The notes under the pieces: generated by a model
What the model was told of the DNA's origin: nothing
Seen by the model: the letters and a program-made list of their open reading frames with translations, nothing else
Database searches by the model: none
Made by a program: the position numbers and the translations under genes
Source: an uncultured Lentisphaeria bacterium
Lineage (GTDB): Bacteria; Verrucomicrobiota; Lentisphaeria; JABSQK01; CAJWLW01
NCBI GenBank assembly: GCA_913042885.1
Contig: CAJWLW010000092.1
Span: 1 to 14,887, forward strand
Direction of reading: 5' to 3'
Length of the DNA stretch: 14,887 nt
In this document: piece by piece, positions 1 through 7,430 of the stretch
Numbering within the stretch: the stretch's first letter is position 1
How the letters are laid out: each line of letters begins with the position of its first letter

Positions 1-66
1 TCTGTCGTTGCTGGGTGTGGTATATGCGGCATTGACACTGCAGGAATAGCGAATTTCTTTCTCCCG

Positions 67-1101
67 TCAGTACCAGTACATACCGGCATACTCGCCGCTG
101 CCAATTGATACCCTGACACGTGGCCCGGCTTCACTCCTGGTGCGCCATTTGGCGTGGCCGTCCGAGAACAGAACATTCAATCCTTCGAACCCGAACTGCA
201 GGTGGTTGGGCATCCCTGTTTCATGGTCGTGTGGTGGTACTCTGCCTCCCCAGCCGACACCACCCTCCCAGGCGTCGTAACCGAACGGCCCGTCAATTAC
301 GTCCCATAGATTTGCCGGGTATCTGGCCATGTTCATGTCTGTGGCCATCGGGACTTGGCCAGGGCCATACTCTCCTGTCGCTTCGCCTACTTTATCGGCG
401 ATCTCCGGCTTGGAGTCCCCGTGGTCGGCGAGATCAGTAACCGCTTCGTTTGGGCCGAAAAGTAATTGCGGTAGATGGCCAGGCCATTCAACATTGTCGA
501 ATGCGACAAAGAAATTATAACCGGTCTGGACATACTCTGCTGGTTCGCAGTTCCAGCCGACGTGATTGCTGACCGCCGGCGGGCGCCGGTTACCGGCTGG
601 TGACCACAGTACGTCGCAGTCGTCTGCATTGATCGGATGTGCGTCGCCGGCGGCCGATGGGCAATAGGCAACATCTGGTGTGATCCCGGCACTTTGGAAA
701 GCGTCTCGTGCGTCTGAAACGACCCCCGAGTACCCGCCGTTTTTGATTACCCAGGCCGTTCCCGACATAAAATGTATAAATTGGGTATCATTGGACGCGG
801 CGTAGTCGAACTCTGCGACCCCGATCTGCTTCAAGTTGGACATGCAGAGTACCCGCTTGGCCTTCTCTCTGGCGCGGCTCAGGCCCGGCATCAGCATCGC
901 GATCAGTATGGCGATGATGGCGACCACCACGAGCAGCTCGATCAGGGTGAACCTGGTCGAGCTTTCTCTCGTTGTTACTCTCGCCCGCTTCACGGGCTTT
1001 CTGGCTATGGCGGGCTGCGCCAGCAGCAGTTCGGTGAGCGTGAAATTTTGGCGAGTTTTACCCAACTTTATCGTCTCTCTGTGAGCGCTCCGATTGCACA
1101 T
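67..1101 (-). CDS. Pseudopilin-like protein 1 (type II secretion/type IV pilin-like N-terminus), with duplicated prepilin motif
   Basis: This 344-residue protein carries a class III (prepilin) signal: a basic stretch ending in R50, then F51-T-L-I-E55-L-L and a hydrophobic helix to about residue 72. It has the Glu at +5 expected for prepilin peptidase processing. It continues with the CMSNLKQ motif (C86) and ends with a long globular domain holding an FSDGHAKW motif (D314, G315, H316, W319) and a GMYWY tail. Family knowledge: such proteins resemble DUF1559/H-X9-DG pseudopilins and are often present in many copies in Lentisphaerae and Planctomycetes; their individual roles are mostly unknown. 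An unusual point is a second, degenerate motif (F20-T-L-T-E24-L-L) some 31 residues upstream. The start is supported by AAGGA at 1109-1113 (minus strand), 7 bases before the ATG. It diverges from the dioxygenase gene at 1449. Pseudopilin identity is confident; function is not. Confidence 0.88.
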   Translation of the reverse strand: MCNRSAHRETIKLGKTRQNFTLTELLLAQPAIARKPVKRARVTTRESSTRFTLIELLVVVAIIAILIAMLMPGLSRAREKAKRVLCMSNLKQIGVAEFDYAASNDTQFIHFMSGTAWVIKNGGYSGVVSDARDAFQSAGITPDVAYCPSAAGDAHPINADDCDVLWSPAGNRRPPAVSNHVGWNCEPAEYVQTGYNFFVAFDNVEWPGHLPQLLFGPNEAVTDLADHGDSKPEIADKVGEATGEYGPGQVPMATDMNMARYPANLWDVIDGPFGYDAWEGGVGWGGRVPPHDHETGMPNHLQFGFEGLNVLFSDGHAKWRTRSEAGPRVRVSIGSGEYAGMYWY

Positions 1102-1448
1102 AAAATTATCCTTAATCGGCTGTTTTTCAACGGCCGTTCACTGTGGAGAAGGGTGTCAGCGGCGTGAGAGAGATGATCCAGGTAGAAAGGCGGATCTGTG
1201 GATTGAATAAACCGATTCCCGCAACCATAGTTTCACCATCGAAAAGATCATGCGCCGGCAGGCGGCAGAAGCGTTGACTCACAAGCTCTCCCGCTATTTG
1301 GATCCGGGCAACTTTCGCTGGCAGACGATGGCCGGCATACTCCCATTTGCGTGAACCGGGATGTGGGACGACCAGGTGCCCCTCGTGTACTCGAGCTTCC
1401 CCAAGCAAAAGGCGAGACAGATTCTGGAAAACTCGGCAAGGACCAACC
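1102..1448. promoter_or_regulatory. Divergent intergenic region between pseudopilin 1 and PhyH dioxygenase 1
   Basis: This 347-base gap should hold the promoters for both flanking genes, which point away from each other. It contains the minus-strand ribosome binding site AAGGA (1109-1113) of the pseudopilin and a perfect 10-base palindrome AACGGCCGTT at 1129-1138, close enough to the pseudopilin start to be an operator or promoter element. A plus-strand ORF of 34 codons (1250-1354) has no clear ribosome binding site and no family I recognise, so it is not called. The plus-strand site CAAGGA (1437-1442) serves the dioxygenase. I see no convincing -35/-10 pair and no RNA gene. Confidence 0.4.
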
Positions 1449-2189
1449 ATGAACCTCGCGACGATCAAAAACGAATTCGAGGAGAACGGATTCATCGTGA
1501 TCCCGCAGATATTTTCCCCCACGGAGCTGGCGGAGATCGACACGCAGACAAAGGCGTATGTCGCCGACATCGTACCGTCGCTCGGTCAAGGTGACGTGTT
1601 TTACGAAGAGCCGCCGTCAAAGGCGATCAAGAGCCTGTTTCACATGGACACGCATTCGGACTTTTTCGATGGACTGCAGCGGCATGAAGGTATGCTCGAG
1701 ATGATGCGGGCACTTTTCCCCGGCAATATCTGCTGCAAAGGTGTCGGGCTCTTTGGCAAGTCGGCCGGTGACGGGTCTGTGACCCCGGCGCACCAGGACA
1801 ACGGTTTCAACTACTACGAGCCACCGTACTGCCTGAAGGCTTCGATTGCTCTTGACGCACATAGCCCGGACAACGGCGTGATGATCTGCCAGAAAGGCTC
1901 CCATAAACTCGGCGTGCAACCGCACCAGCCGTCCGGCGTCGTCGGCTTCAGTCAGACCCTCGTCGAACCGGTGGACACCGACCGTTATCCCGAGGTCGCT
2001 GTGTGCATGGAACCGGGTGACCTCTGCCTGCACCACACCGACACCGTGCACCGCAGCGGCTCCAACCGGACCAGCCGCTCACGACGGATGATCAGCCTCG
2101 TTTTCCACTCCGACCTGGCTCTCCACAATGAGGAAAAGTTGGCTTGGGTCCGCAATGAACGCGAGCGCCTGTATGATGCGCTGAAGTAG
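1449..2189 (+). CDS. Phytanoyl-CoA dioxygenase (PhyH) family protein 1
   Basis: This is a 246-residue Fe(II)/2-oxoglutarate-dependent oxygenase of the PhyH family, a double-stranded beta-helix enzyme that couples 2-oxoglutarate decarboxylation to hydroxylation. The facial triad is visible: H115-Q-D117 (in TPAHQDNGF) and distal H201 (in DTVHRSGSN). R210, R212 and R213 are candidates to bind the 2-oxoglutarate carboxylate. The N-terminal NEFEENGFIVIPQIFSP is the usual PhyH opening. The start at 1449 is chosen over an upstream TTG extension (from 1347) because CAAGGA lies 6 bases before it and homology begins there. There is no signal peptide, so it is probably cytoplasmic. It lies 151 bases upstream of the GH127-like gene on the same strand, which suggests but does not prove cotranscription. 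PhyH substrates are diverse (acyl-CoA, ectoine, phosphonates, natural products), so the substrate is not assignable. Confidence 0.9.
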   Translation: MNLATIKNEFEENGFIVIPQIFSPTELAEIDTQTKAYVADIVPSLGQGDVFYEEPPSKAIKSLFHMDTHSDFFDGLQRHEGMLEMMRALFPGNICCKGVGLFGKSAGDGSVTPAHQDNGFNYYEPPYCLKASIALDAHSPDNGVMICQKGSHKLGVQPHQPSGVVGFSQTLVEPVDTDRYPEVAVCMEPGDLCLHHTDTVHRSGSNRTSRSRRMISLVFHSDLALHNEEKLAWVRNERERLYDALK

Positions 2190-2340
2190 TACAGGATACC
2201 CGGAAGAATTCCACATCATGAAACCCTGCTCGATTTCGTCGACGAGATCCTGCGACCCGTTCTAGATTGCGAGACCCCAAAATCCGACTGCTCCAGCGCA
2301 CCAGGGGTCATCCTGCCACGGAACAAACAGAGATATACAG

Positions 2341-4908
2341 ATGCACAAATGCGATCGCATCGCAGGTACCGCCTACTGCATGGACGGGATATTCGGCGAC
2401 TACCTGAAGGCCATGTCCGATCAATGGCTCAAGGCCGCGCCGCAGGGTAATCCGGGCATGCTCGAGATGTTCCGTGACCGCGACCGCCGACCGCTGCGCG
2501 ATATGGTGCAATGGGCCGGCGAATTTGCCGGCAAATACCTGACCAGTGCGGTGCAGACACTGCGTCTCACGGGCGACCCCGGGCTCAAGGGGCAGATCGA
2601 AATGTTCGTCGGCGAGCTGATGACGTTGCAGGCTGACAACGGCTACCTGGGGCCGTGGCCATCGGAATGGGCCATGACGAATCTCGCGCCGAACTTTGTC
2701 CACGACACCGCAGAAGAGGACAGGAAAGGGGAGGGGACCTGGGACACATGGGGGCATTACCATATCACGCTGGGATTGCTGATGTGGCATGCCGACACCG
2801 GCGACGCCGCAGCACTCGACTGCGCCTGCCGCATAGGCGACCTGCTTTGCGAAGTATATCTCGGGGACAAATCGCCGCGCCTGGCGGACACCCCCTACAC
2901 CGAGATGAACCTGGCGCCCGCACACTCCCTGGCGCTGCTTCACCAGGTCACGGGTGAACCGCGATACCGGCAGCTCGCTGAACAGATCATCGAGGAGTTC
3001 GCTGCGGTCGACGAGTCCGGTGCGTACCTGACCGGGAATTACCTCGAAGGACCGCTGGCCGGCGTCGAATTCTTCGAACTGCCGAAGCCGCGCTGGGAGA
3101 GCCTGCACCCGATCATGGCCTTGCCCGAGCTGTACGCAGTCACCGGGAACGAACGGTACCGCGCCGCCTTCGAGCGAATGTGGTGGAGCATCGTTGCCAC
3201 CGACCGGCACAACACCGGCGGCTTCAGTTCCGGCGAACAGGCCACCGGCGACCCGTTTGTTTTCTTTGGTATCGAGACCTGCTGTACCATTGCGTGGATC
3301 GCGCTCGGCATCGAAATGCTGCGCATGACCGGTGACCCCCGGGTTGCCGACGAACTCGAATTCAGTACAGTGAACTCGGTGATCGGACTGCACTCGGTCA
3401 GCGGCCGCTGGTGTACCTACGACACCCCCCCCGACGGTAAACGCTTTGCTTTCCTCCGTGATAATTGGCATGCGCGCCCAGGGTGTTCGGAACTGAACTG
3501 CTGTGCCGTCAACGGTCCACGCGGCATCGGCATGGTGTCGGACTGGGCGTTGATGCGGGTTGAAACCGATAGCGGGATTGCAGGATTGCTGCTGAATTGG
3601 TACGGGCCTTCGGAGATGACGGCGCGGCTGGATGATGCAGTTGAGATCACACTGCGCCAGGTTACCGAATACCCCTTTGCCGGCCGCGTCGAGCTCGCTG
3701 TCGTGCCGTCTGCTCCTGCCGCGTTCTGTCTGAAACTGCGAATTCCGCAATGGTCGACGGACACACGGGTGACCGTCAATGGAGAGGCGATTGCGAACGT
3801 CGAACCCGGTGCGTACCTCTCGATCGATCGCGAGTGGCAGGCCGGTGACCTGGTCGTGATCGATTTCGACATGACACTGCATTTTTGGGTCGGCGAAAAC
3901 GCCTGCGCGGGCCGTACCTCCATCTACCGGGGGCCGATCCTTCTGGCGTATGACCCGCGATACAACGACATCGACGGTATTGACCCGCCGGTACTCGACG
4001 CGCGCCAACTCGAATTCCAGGCAGTCCAGTGGGAGCACTGGCTGCCGCCGGGGCTGCTGCTCGAGTTCACGGCGGCGAACGGGCAGGCGGTGCGGCTCTG
4101 TGACTTCGGCAGTGCCGGTGAAGTCGGCAGGGAATACAAGTCCTGGCTGCAACTTGAAAACCTCGACGAAAACCATAGATGTTTCTATGCCCCGCCGCTC
4201 GAACGCCGTTTGCGGGCGGAGATCGGGCGCTACGCGGCGCTCTATGAATTGTATCCCGGTCGATCGCTGACCGGCGGCAACCCGAAGAGCCGGGTGATGG
4301 CGAGATTGTGCCGGGAATGGCCGGCGTTCGCACAGAACTGTGCGGCGGCGCGCGAGCAGATCGCTGCAGATCCTGATTCCGAAATGTCGAGATCGCTCGC
4401 AGATGTGCTGACGCGGCTGGCTGAGACGAGCGACATCCTCGAGCCGAATCTGCTCGAGCGCTTGGAGAAGGAGGTTGCGGAGTTGGCGCTTCCATCCGTG
4501 AGTGAGGTGACGGGCTGGTGGGTCAGCGAGCTGCAGCCCCCGGTCCCGGACATCTGTCAGGCGGTGTTGCCGGATGACTCAGCCATCACGAACCCGATTC
4601 AGTCGCATGGCCTGTGGTTTGATGCCAGCGCTGTCCACCGCGGCCGGCCGGGTGTTCTTTATCTGCGGGTTACCGTGGATATGCCCGAGGCGTCGGACTC
4701 CGACATCAGGTACGGCGCCGATGGTCCCGTCAAGGTCTGGGTCAACAGCACCGAGGTCGACTGTCGGCCCGGAGCAACCACCCCCGCCAGGGCCGACGAA
4801 TATCACGCCGCCGCAACGTGGCGGCAGGGCGACAATACGATTGTCTTTGCTCTCGACTCCGATGAAGGGGAGGCGTGGGGCGTGCACGTGGGGGCGCCTC
4901 ATGTGTAA
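2341..4908 (+). CDS. GH127/DUF1680-type glycoside hydrolase (beta-L-arabinofuranosidase-like) with C-terminal extension
   Basis: This 855-residue protein has an (alpha/alpha)6-barrel N-terminal part that resembles GH127. Recognisable pieces are the GYLGPWPSEW and TWGHYHITLGLLMW segments, E299 (FSSGEQ), E312-T-C314 and C387-C388 (in GCSELNCCAV). In the characterised GH127 enzyme HypBA1 the counterparts are Glu322 (acid/base), Glu338 and Cys340 (zinc), Cys417 (nucleophile) and Cys418 (zinc). Spacing here is close (75 versus 79 residues between the zinc Glu and the nucleophilic Cys), so the zinc-thiolate site looks complete. A beta-sandwich region follows to about residue 640. A further ~200 residues end in a jelly-roll-like domain (about 720-855, with VKVWVNSTEV and WRQGDNTIVF), which is longer than the typical ~650-residue family member. 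There is no signal peptide, so cytoplasmic action on imported oligosaccharides is inferred. The ribosome binding site is weak (AGAGA near 2329). Confidence 0.85.
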   Translation: MHKCDRIAGTAYCMDGIFGDYLKAMSDQWLKAAPQGNPGMLEMFRDRDRRPLRDMVQWAGEFAGKYLTSAVQTLRLTGDPGLKGQIEMFVGELMTLQADNGYLGPWPSEWAMTNLAPNFVHDTAEEDRKGEGTWDTWGHYHITLGLLMWHADTGDAAALDCACRIGDLLCEVYLGDKSPRLADTPYTEMNLAPAHSLALLHQVTGEPRYRQLAEQIIEEFAAVDESGAYLTGNYLEGPLAGVEFFELPKPRWESLHPIMALPELYAVTGNERYRAAFERMWWSIVATDRHNTGGFSSGEQATGDPFVFFGIETCCTIAWIALGIEMLRMTGDPRVADELEFSTVNSVIGLHSVSGRWCTYDTPPDGKRFAFLRDNWHARPGCSELNCCAVNGPRGIGMVSDWALMRVETDSGIAGLLLNWYGPSEMTARLDDAVEITLRQVTEYPFAGRVELAVVPSAPAAFCLKLRIPQWSTDTRVTVNGEAIANVEPGAYLSIDREWQAGDLVVIDFDMTLHFWVGENACAGRTSIYRGPILLAYDPRYNDIDGIDPPVLDARQLEFQAVQWEHWLPPGLLLEFTAANGQAVRLCDFGSAGEVGREYKSWLQLENLDENHRCFYAPPLERRLRAEIGRYAALYELYPGRSLTGGNPKSRVMARLCREWPAFAQNCAAAREQIAADPDSEMSRSLADVLTRLAETSDILEPNLLERLEKEVAELALPSVSEVTGWWVSELQPPVPDICQAVLPDDSAITNPIQSHGLWFDASAVHRGRPGVLYLRVTVDMPEASDSDIRYGADGPVKVWVNSTEVDCRPGATTPARADEYHAAATWRQGDNTIVFALDSDEGEAWGVHVGAPHV

Positions 4909-5025
4909 GTGCTACCTTCAATGCTTGCCGACAGGGAAAACCACTGATCATGAACGCCGTGATAATTACTATTGCGGCACCACTTGTTGTATTCGCGGAA
5001 CCATTACCCATTCGGGGGGGACGGG

Positions 5026-5796
5026 ATGAAGCTGGGACTTGTGACCTATGAAATGGCGGCGCAGTGGGACGTCGACACGATCATTGCCAACTGCCGTGAG
5101 GCCGGCTTTGAGGGTGTCGAATTGCGGGCTACACACGCCCACGGTGTCGAGGCCAGCCTGAGCACGGCTGAGCGCAGGGAGGTGCGGCAGAAGTTCGAGG
5201 GCAGCGAGGTGCGTGCCTACGGCCTGGGCACGGCGTTTGAGTTTCACTCCCCGGACCCGGCCGAGGTCCGGCGAAACATCGAAGATACCAAAGCGTCCCT
5301 GCAGCTCGCTGCCGAGCTCGGCATGGAAGGCGTCAAGGTGAGGCCCAACGGCATCCCTGTGGAGGTGCCCGAGGAGCAGACCATCGAGCAGATCGGTACC
5401 AGCATGCGGGAAGTTGCGCAGGCCGGCGCCGACCTCGGCGTTTACGTCTGGCTCGAAGTGCACGGGGTCGAGTCCTGCCGCGTCGATCGCATGCGCAAGA
5501 TGATTGACATTGCGGATCACGCAAATGCGCTCCTGACCTTCAACTGCAACGAAGGCGAGACCGACGACAGCGGTTCCTGCCGGGGTGCCTATGAAATGCT
5601 GAAACACAAGATCGGCTGCGTGCACATTCACGAGCTGTGGCTCGCCGACAGCTACCCGTACCAGGAGCTGCTGCAGTATCTGAAAGATGACGGCTACAGC
5701 GGCTGGGTCAGCTACGAGGGACCGGGCAGCAGCGATGCGGTCCTGGTCATGAAGTGCTACCGGCGTTTGTGGGACCTGATGCTGGCAGGCGACTGA
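5026..5796 (+). CDS. Sugar phosphate isomerase/epimerase, xylose isomerase-like TIM barrel (COG1082 type)
   Basis: A 256-residue AP-endonuclease-2/xylose-isomerase-like TIM barrel. Segments in order are MKLGLVTYEM (strand 1), AGFEGVELRA (strand 2), LGMEGVKVRP, VYVWLEVHG with E144 as the first metal ligand, LLTFNCNEGETD where the usual Asp is replaced by an N-C-N motif, CVHIHELW with H200/H202, and GYSGWVSYEGPG with E231 as the last metal ligand. Relatives interconvert keto and aldo sugars or epimerise them, or act on inositol intermediates; the substrate is unknown. The start at 5026 is preceded by a run of seven G (5014-5020) that can act as a G-rich ribosome binding site. An upstream TTG in frame (4972) adds 18 residues with no family character. 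It lies 117 bases downstream of the GH127-like gene on the same strand, so it may process the released sugar. Confidence 0.82.
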   Translation: MKLGLVTYEMAAQWDVDTIIANCREAGFEGVELRATHAHGVEASLSTAERREVRQKFEGSEVRAYGLGTAFEFHSPDPAEVRRNIEDTKASLQLAAELGMEGVKVRPNGIPVEVPEEQTIEQIGTSMREVAQAGADLGVYVWLEVHGVESCRVDRMRKMIDIADHANALLTFNCNEGETDDSGSCRGAYEMLKHKIGCVHIHELWLADSYPYQELLQYLKDDGYSGWVSYEGPGSSDAVLVMKCYRRLWDLMLAGD

Positions 5797-6131
5797 TGAA
5801 GTTGAAATTTATGGGGACGCTCAGTGACAGTACGCTTCCCTCCCCATTGCCCGGCTGACTGACGCTTAAAACGGCTTGATTCAGGACAAGTCGGGCACGA
5901 TTTTGTTCCCCGGGAGAAAGGTCAAAAGAAACGCTATATTGGGTTGCATACCCACGGTGACAGATTGATTGTACAGTATGCGGATCAGGCCAACTTGGGC
6001 CTGTTGCACTGTGAGGTAGAGTAACTCGGAAGCTTTTCCCTGTCGCCCGTCCCGGGTGATGCCGTGGCTGGACAAGGCGGGGCATGGGATGCCGAAGCCC
6101 CCCCAGGCCAACTTTGAACAGGAGGCAGGAT
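5797..6131. other. Structured 335-base intergenic region before pseudopilin 2
   Basis: No gene is evident here. A compound inverted repeat lies at 5973-6012: outer arms ACAGT and ACTGT, inner arms CAGGCC (5986-5991) and GGCCTG (5998-6003), loop AACTTG. Just upstream is the small hairpin GGGT-TGCAT-ACCC (5941-5953). The 11-base word CAGGCCAACTT occurs at 5986-5996 and again at 6104-6114, shortly before the next gene. There is no run of T after any hairpin, so a simple intrinsic terminator is not supported. An untranslated leader with RNA structure or a protein-binding site is possible. The pseudopilin 2 promoter should be in this stretch, but I cannot pick a convincing -35/-10 pair. Confidence 0.35.
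6120..6125 (+). promoter_or_regulatory. Ribosome binding site of pseudopilin 2
   Basis: The perfect Shine-Dalgarno sequence AGGAGG is spaced 6 bases from the ATG at 6132. It fixes the start there rather than at an upstream in-frame ATG (6084), which would add 16 residues without family character. Confidence 0.85.
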
Positions 6132-7106
6132 ATGTCATTTGCGGGCAAGCGAGAGAGCGCGCCTGAAGTGGCGCGAGGCGGAGACATCGATCCATTCTCG
6201 CTGATCGAGTTGCTCCCCTTCCACACCCCCGCCTGCAAGGCGGGCAGGGCCTGCGACAGGGCGAGAGCTCAAAAACGCTTTACGCTCATTGAGCTGTTGG
6301 TCGTGATCGCCATCATCGCCATCCTGTTTGCGATGCTCCTTCCAGCGCTGGGGCAAGCGAAGGAAAGCGCCAAGCGCATCACGTGCATGTCCAACCTGAA
6401 GCAGTGGGGTGTCAGCCTGCACGGTTTCAAGAATGACCATGACCAACGGCTCTTGACGACACCGATACATTATGGCACTGCCCCCTATCCACAGTTAATG
6501 TATCTTGCGAACGGCAGTGGGGCGTTGGAAACTCTCACCGGAGAAATGAATGTAGAGTCGATCAATCCCTACATCGGCTACCCGGTCGCAATCGAAAATT
6601 GGCCTGCGAATATGGCAGCAACGACTGTGGACCCGCGGTCCATTTTTTTCTGTCCCAGCGCCGACCCTGGGAACTGGGCGGGGTATTGGGGCAATACTGT
6701 CGGTGCCGGGATCTACTGCCCTTCGATGAATTACGGGTACTTTGCGAATTTCGAGGAGCCTGAGTGGGCCGACTTTGCGCCGCGATCGGAGGATCTGACG
6801 GGGGCAGAGTTGGAGGGCGATCGTCTCTTGATGTCCGATGTCGTTTACAATGGTTTCGGTGGCAACAAGTTCTGGTACAACCACGGCAACTACGGCTGGT
6901 CGGGGAATGGTGATATTAATGGTGTCGACCCTGACTACGAGGACTATGGTCCCCCGGAACTCTCCGGGATGAACCAACTCTACGGGGACGGTCATGTGAG
7001 ATGGAAGGCCGCGGGCGATCTGGACATCGCCAACATGATGAGTTTAGGTGTGGTTCAAAGAAGGGTCACAGGCGGCGGCGGCGGGACGGACAGAATTTTC
7101 TATTGA
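6132..7106 (+). CDS. Pseudopilin-like protein 2, with duplicated prepilin motif
   Basis: This 324-residue protein is built like the one at 67-1101. The functional prepilin signal is K48-R49-F50-T-L-I-E54-L-L followed by the hydrophobic helix [17 protein letters not shown], then [10 protein letters not shown] (C85). A globular domain of about 220 residues has the YGDGHVRW motif (D286, G287, H288, W291) near its end and a Gly-rich tail closing in DRIFY. An extra degenerate copy, F22-S-L-I-E26-L-L, stands 28 residues upstream and is followed by [10 protein letters not shown] instead of a membrane helix. Family knowledge: the helix inserts in the inner membrane and prepilin peptidase cuts before F50. 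Assembly in a type II secretion-like pseudopilus, or display at the envelope, is inference. It is followed on the same strand by PhyH dioxygenase 2 after 324 bases. It is clearly paralogous in layout to pseudopilin 1, though the globular parts have diverged. Confidence 0.88.
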   Translation: MSFAGKRESAPEVARGGDIDPFSLIELLPFHTPACKAGRACDRARAQKRFTLIELLVVIAIIAILFAMLLPALGQAKESAKRITCMSNLKQWGVSLHGFKNDHDQRLLTTPIHYGTAPYPQLMYLANGSGALETLTGEMNVESINPYIGYPVAIENWPANMAATTVDPRSIFFCPSADPGNWAGYWGNTVGAGIYCPSMNYGYFANFEEPEWADFAPRSEDLTGAELEGDRLLMSDVVYNGFGGNKFWYNHGNYGWSGNGDINGVDPDYEDYGPPELSGMNQLYGDGHVRWKAAGDLDIANMMSLGVVQRRVTGGGGGTDRIFY

Positions 7107-7430
7107 CCTCGCTTCGCTGCGGGTACCCGGTTCGCACTGTTGCATCTACCCATGCCGAGACCGGATTCCGGAGTCCGTCCCGGGCGGAGTTATGGCGGGA
7201 CAAGAGATGTGGGGGATTGATTGTCCGCTGTCGTAGTCTTGCTTATCGCCGCGATCTGCGCGGCAACCTGAAGGCCTTTGTCGATACCTGTTCTGCAGAC
7301 GTCTGTGGCCGTCAAAATTAATTTTTCTACCAGTAAACGAGGATAATTAGCGGTGTCTATTGTCGTTGCGAAACGAATTGGTATGTTAGGAGTAACACAC
7401 ACACACACACACACCGATCAACGAGGCCCT
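7107..7430. promoter_or_regulatory. Intergenic region upstream of PhyH dioxygenase 2, with palindromes
   Basis: This 324-base gap between two same-strand genes holds several symmetric sequences: a hairpin GCCGCG-ATCTG-CGCGGC (7248-7264), the perfect palindrome CAGACGTCTG (7296-7305) overlapping TCTGCAGA (7292-7299), and the perfect 12-base palindrome AAAATTAATTTT (7314-7325). The last two sit 106-139 bases upstream of the dioxygenase ATG and could be operator or promoter elements. The AT palindrome ending in T residues could also contribute to termination of the pseudopilin transcript, though no strong GC stem abuts it. The (AC)10 tract at 7395-7414 is listed separately. I see no gene here. 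Confidence 0.35.
7395..7414 (+). repeat. Dinucleotide microsatellite (AC)10
   Basis: Ten perfect AC units end 16 bases before the ATG of PhyH dioxygenase 2. The tract is in frame with the dioxygenase and could be read as Thr-His repeats if translation started at the upstream GTG (7353) or ATG (7383). An AGGAG (7388-7392) stands directly before the repeat. Dinucleotide tracts of this length are uncommon in bacterial genomes and can vary by slipped-strand mispairing. Confidence 0.95.

Noticed and set aside
1250..1354. 34-codon plus-strand ORF in the divergent gap before PhyH 1
   Set aside because: There is no ribosome binding site and no recognisable family, and it lies where promoters are expected.
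1347..1448. N-terminal extension of PhyH 1 from an upstream TTG
   Set aside because: Family similarity begins at the ATG at 1449, which has a good ribosome binding site; the extension is Cys/Arg-rich and unlike the family.
2190..2340. Possible gene remnant in the 151-base gap before the GH127-like gene (frame with HETLLDFVDEILRPVLD)
   Set aside because: The frame has no start, is short and matches no family I can name with confidence.
2308..4176. Long minus-strand ORF (622 codons) opposite the GH127-like gene
   Set aside because: It is the antisense shadow of a GC-rich gene. The plus strand carries recognisable GH127 motifs, while the minus translation has low-complexity composition and no family features.
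4969..5631. Minus-strand ORF (220 codons) opposite the first isomerase
   Set aside because: It is a shadow frame; the plus strand encodes the TIM barrel.
7070..7085. GGC repeat near the end of pseudopilin 2 as a slippage site
   Set aside because: It is a short in-frame trinucleotide run coding for a Gly-rich tail; changes in number would not alter the frame.
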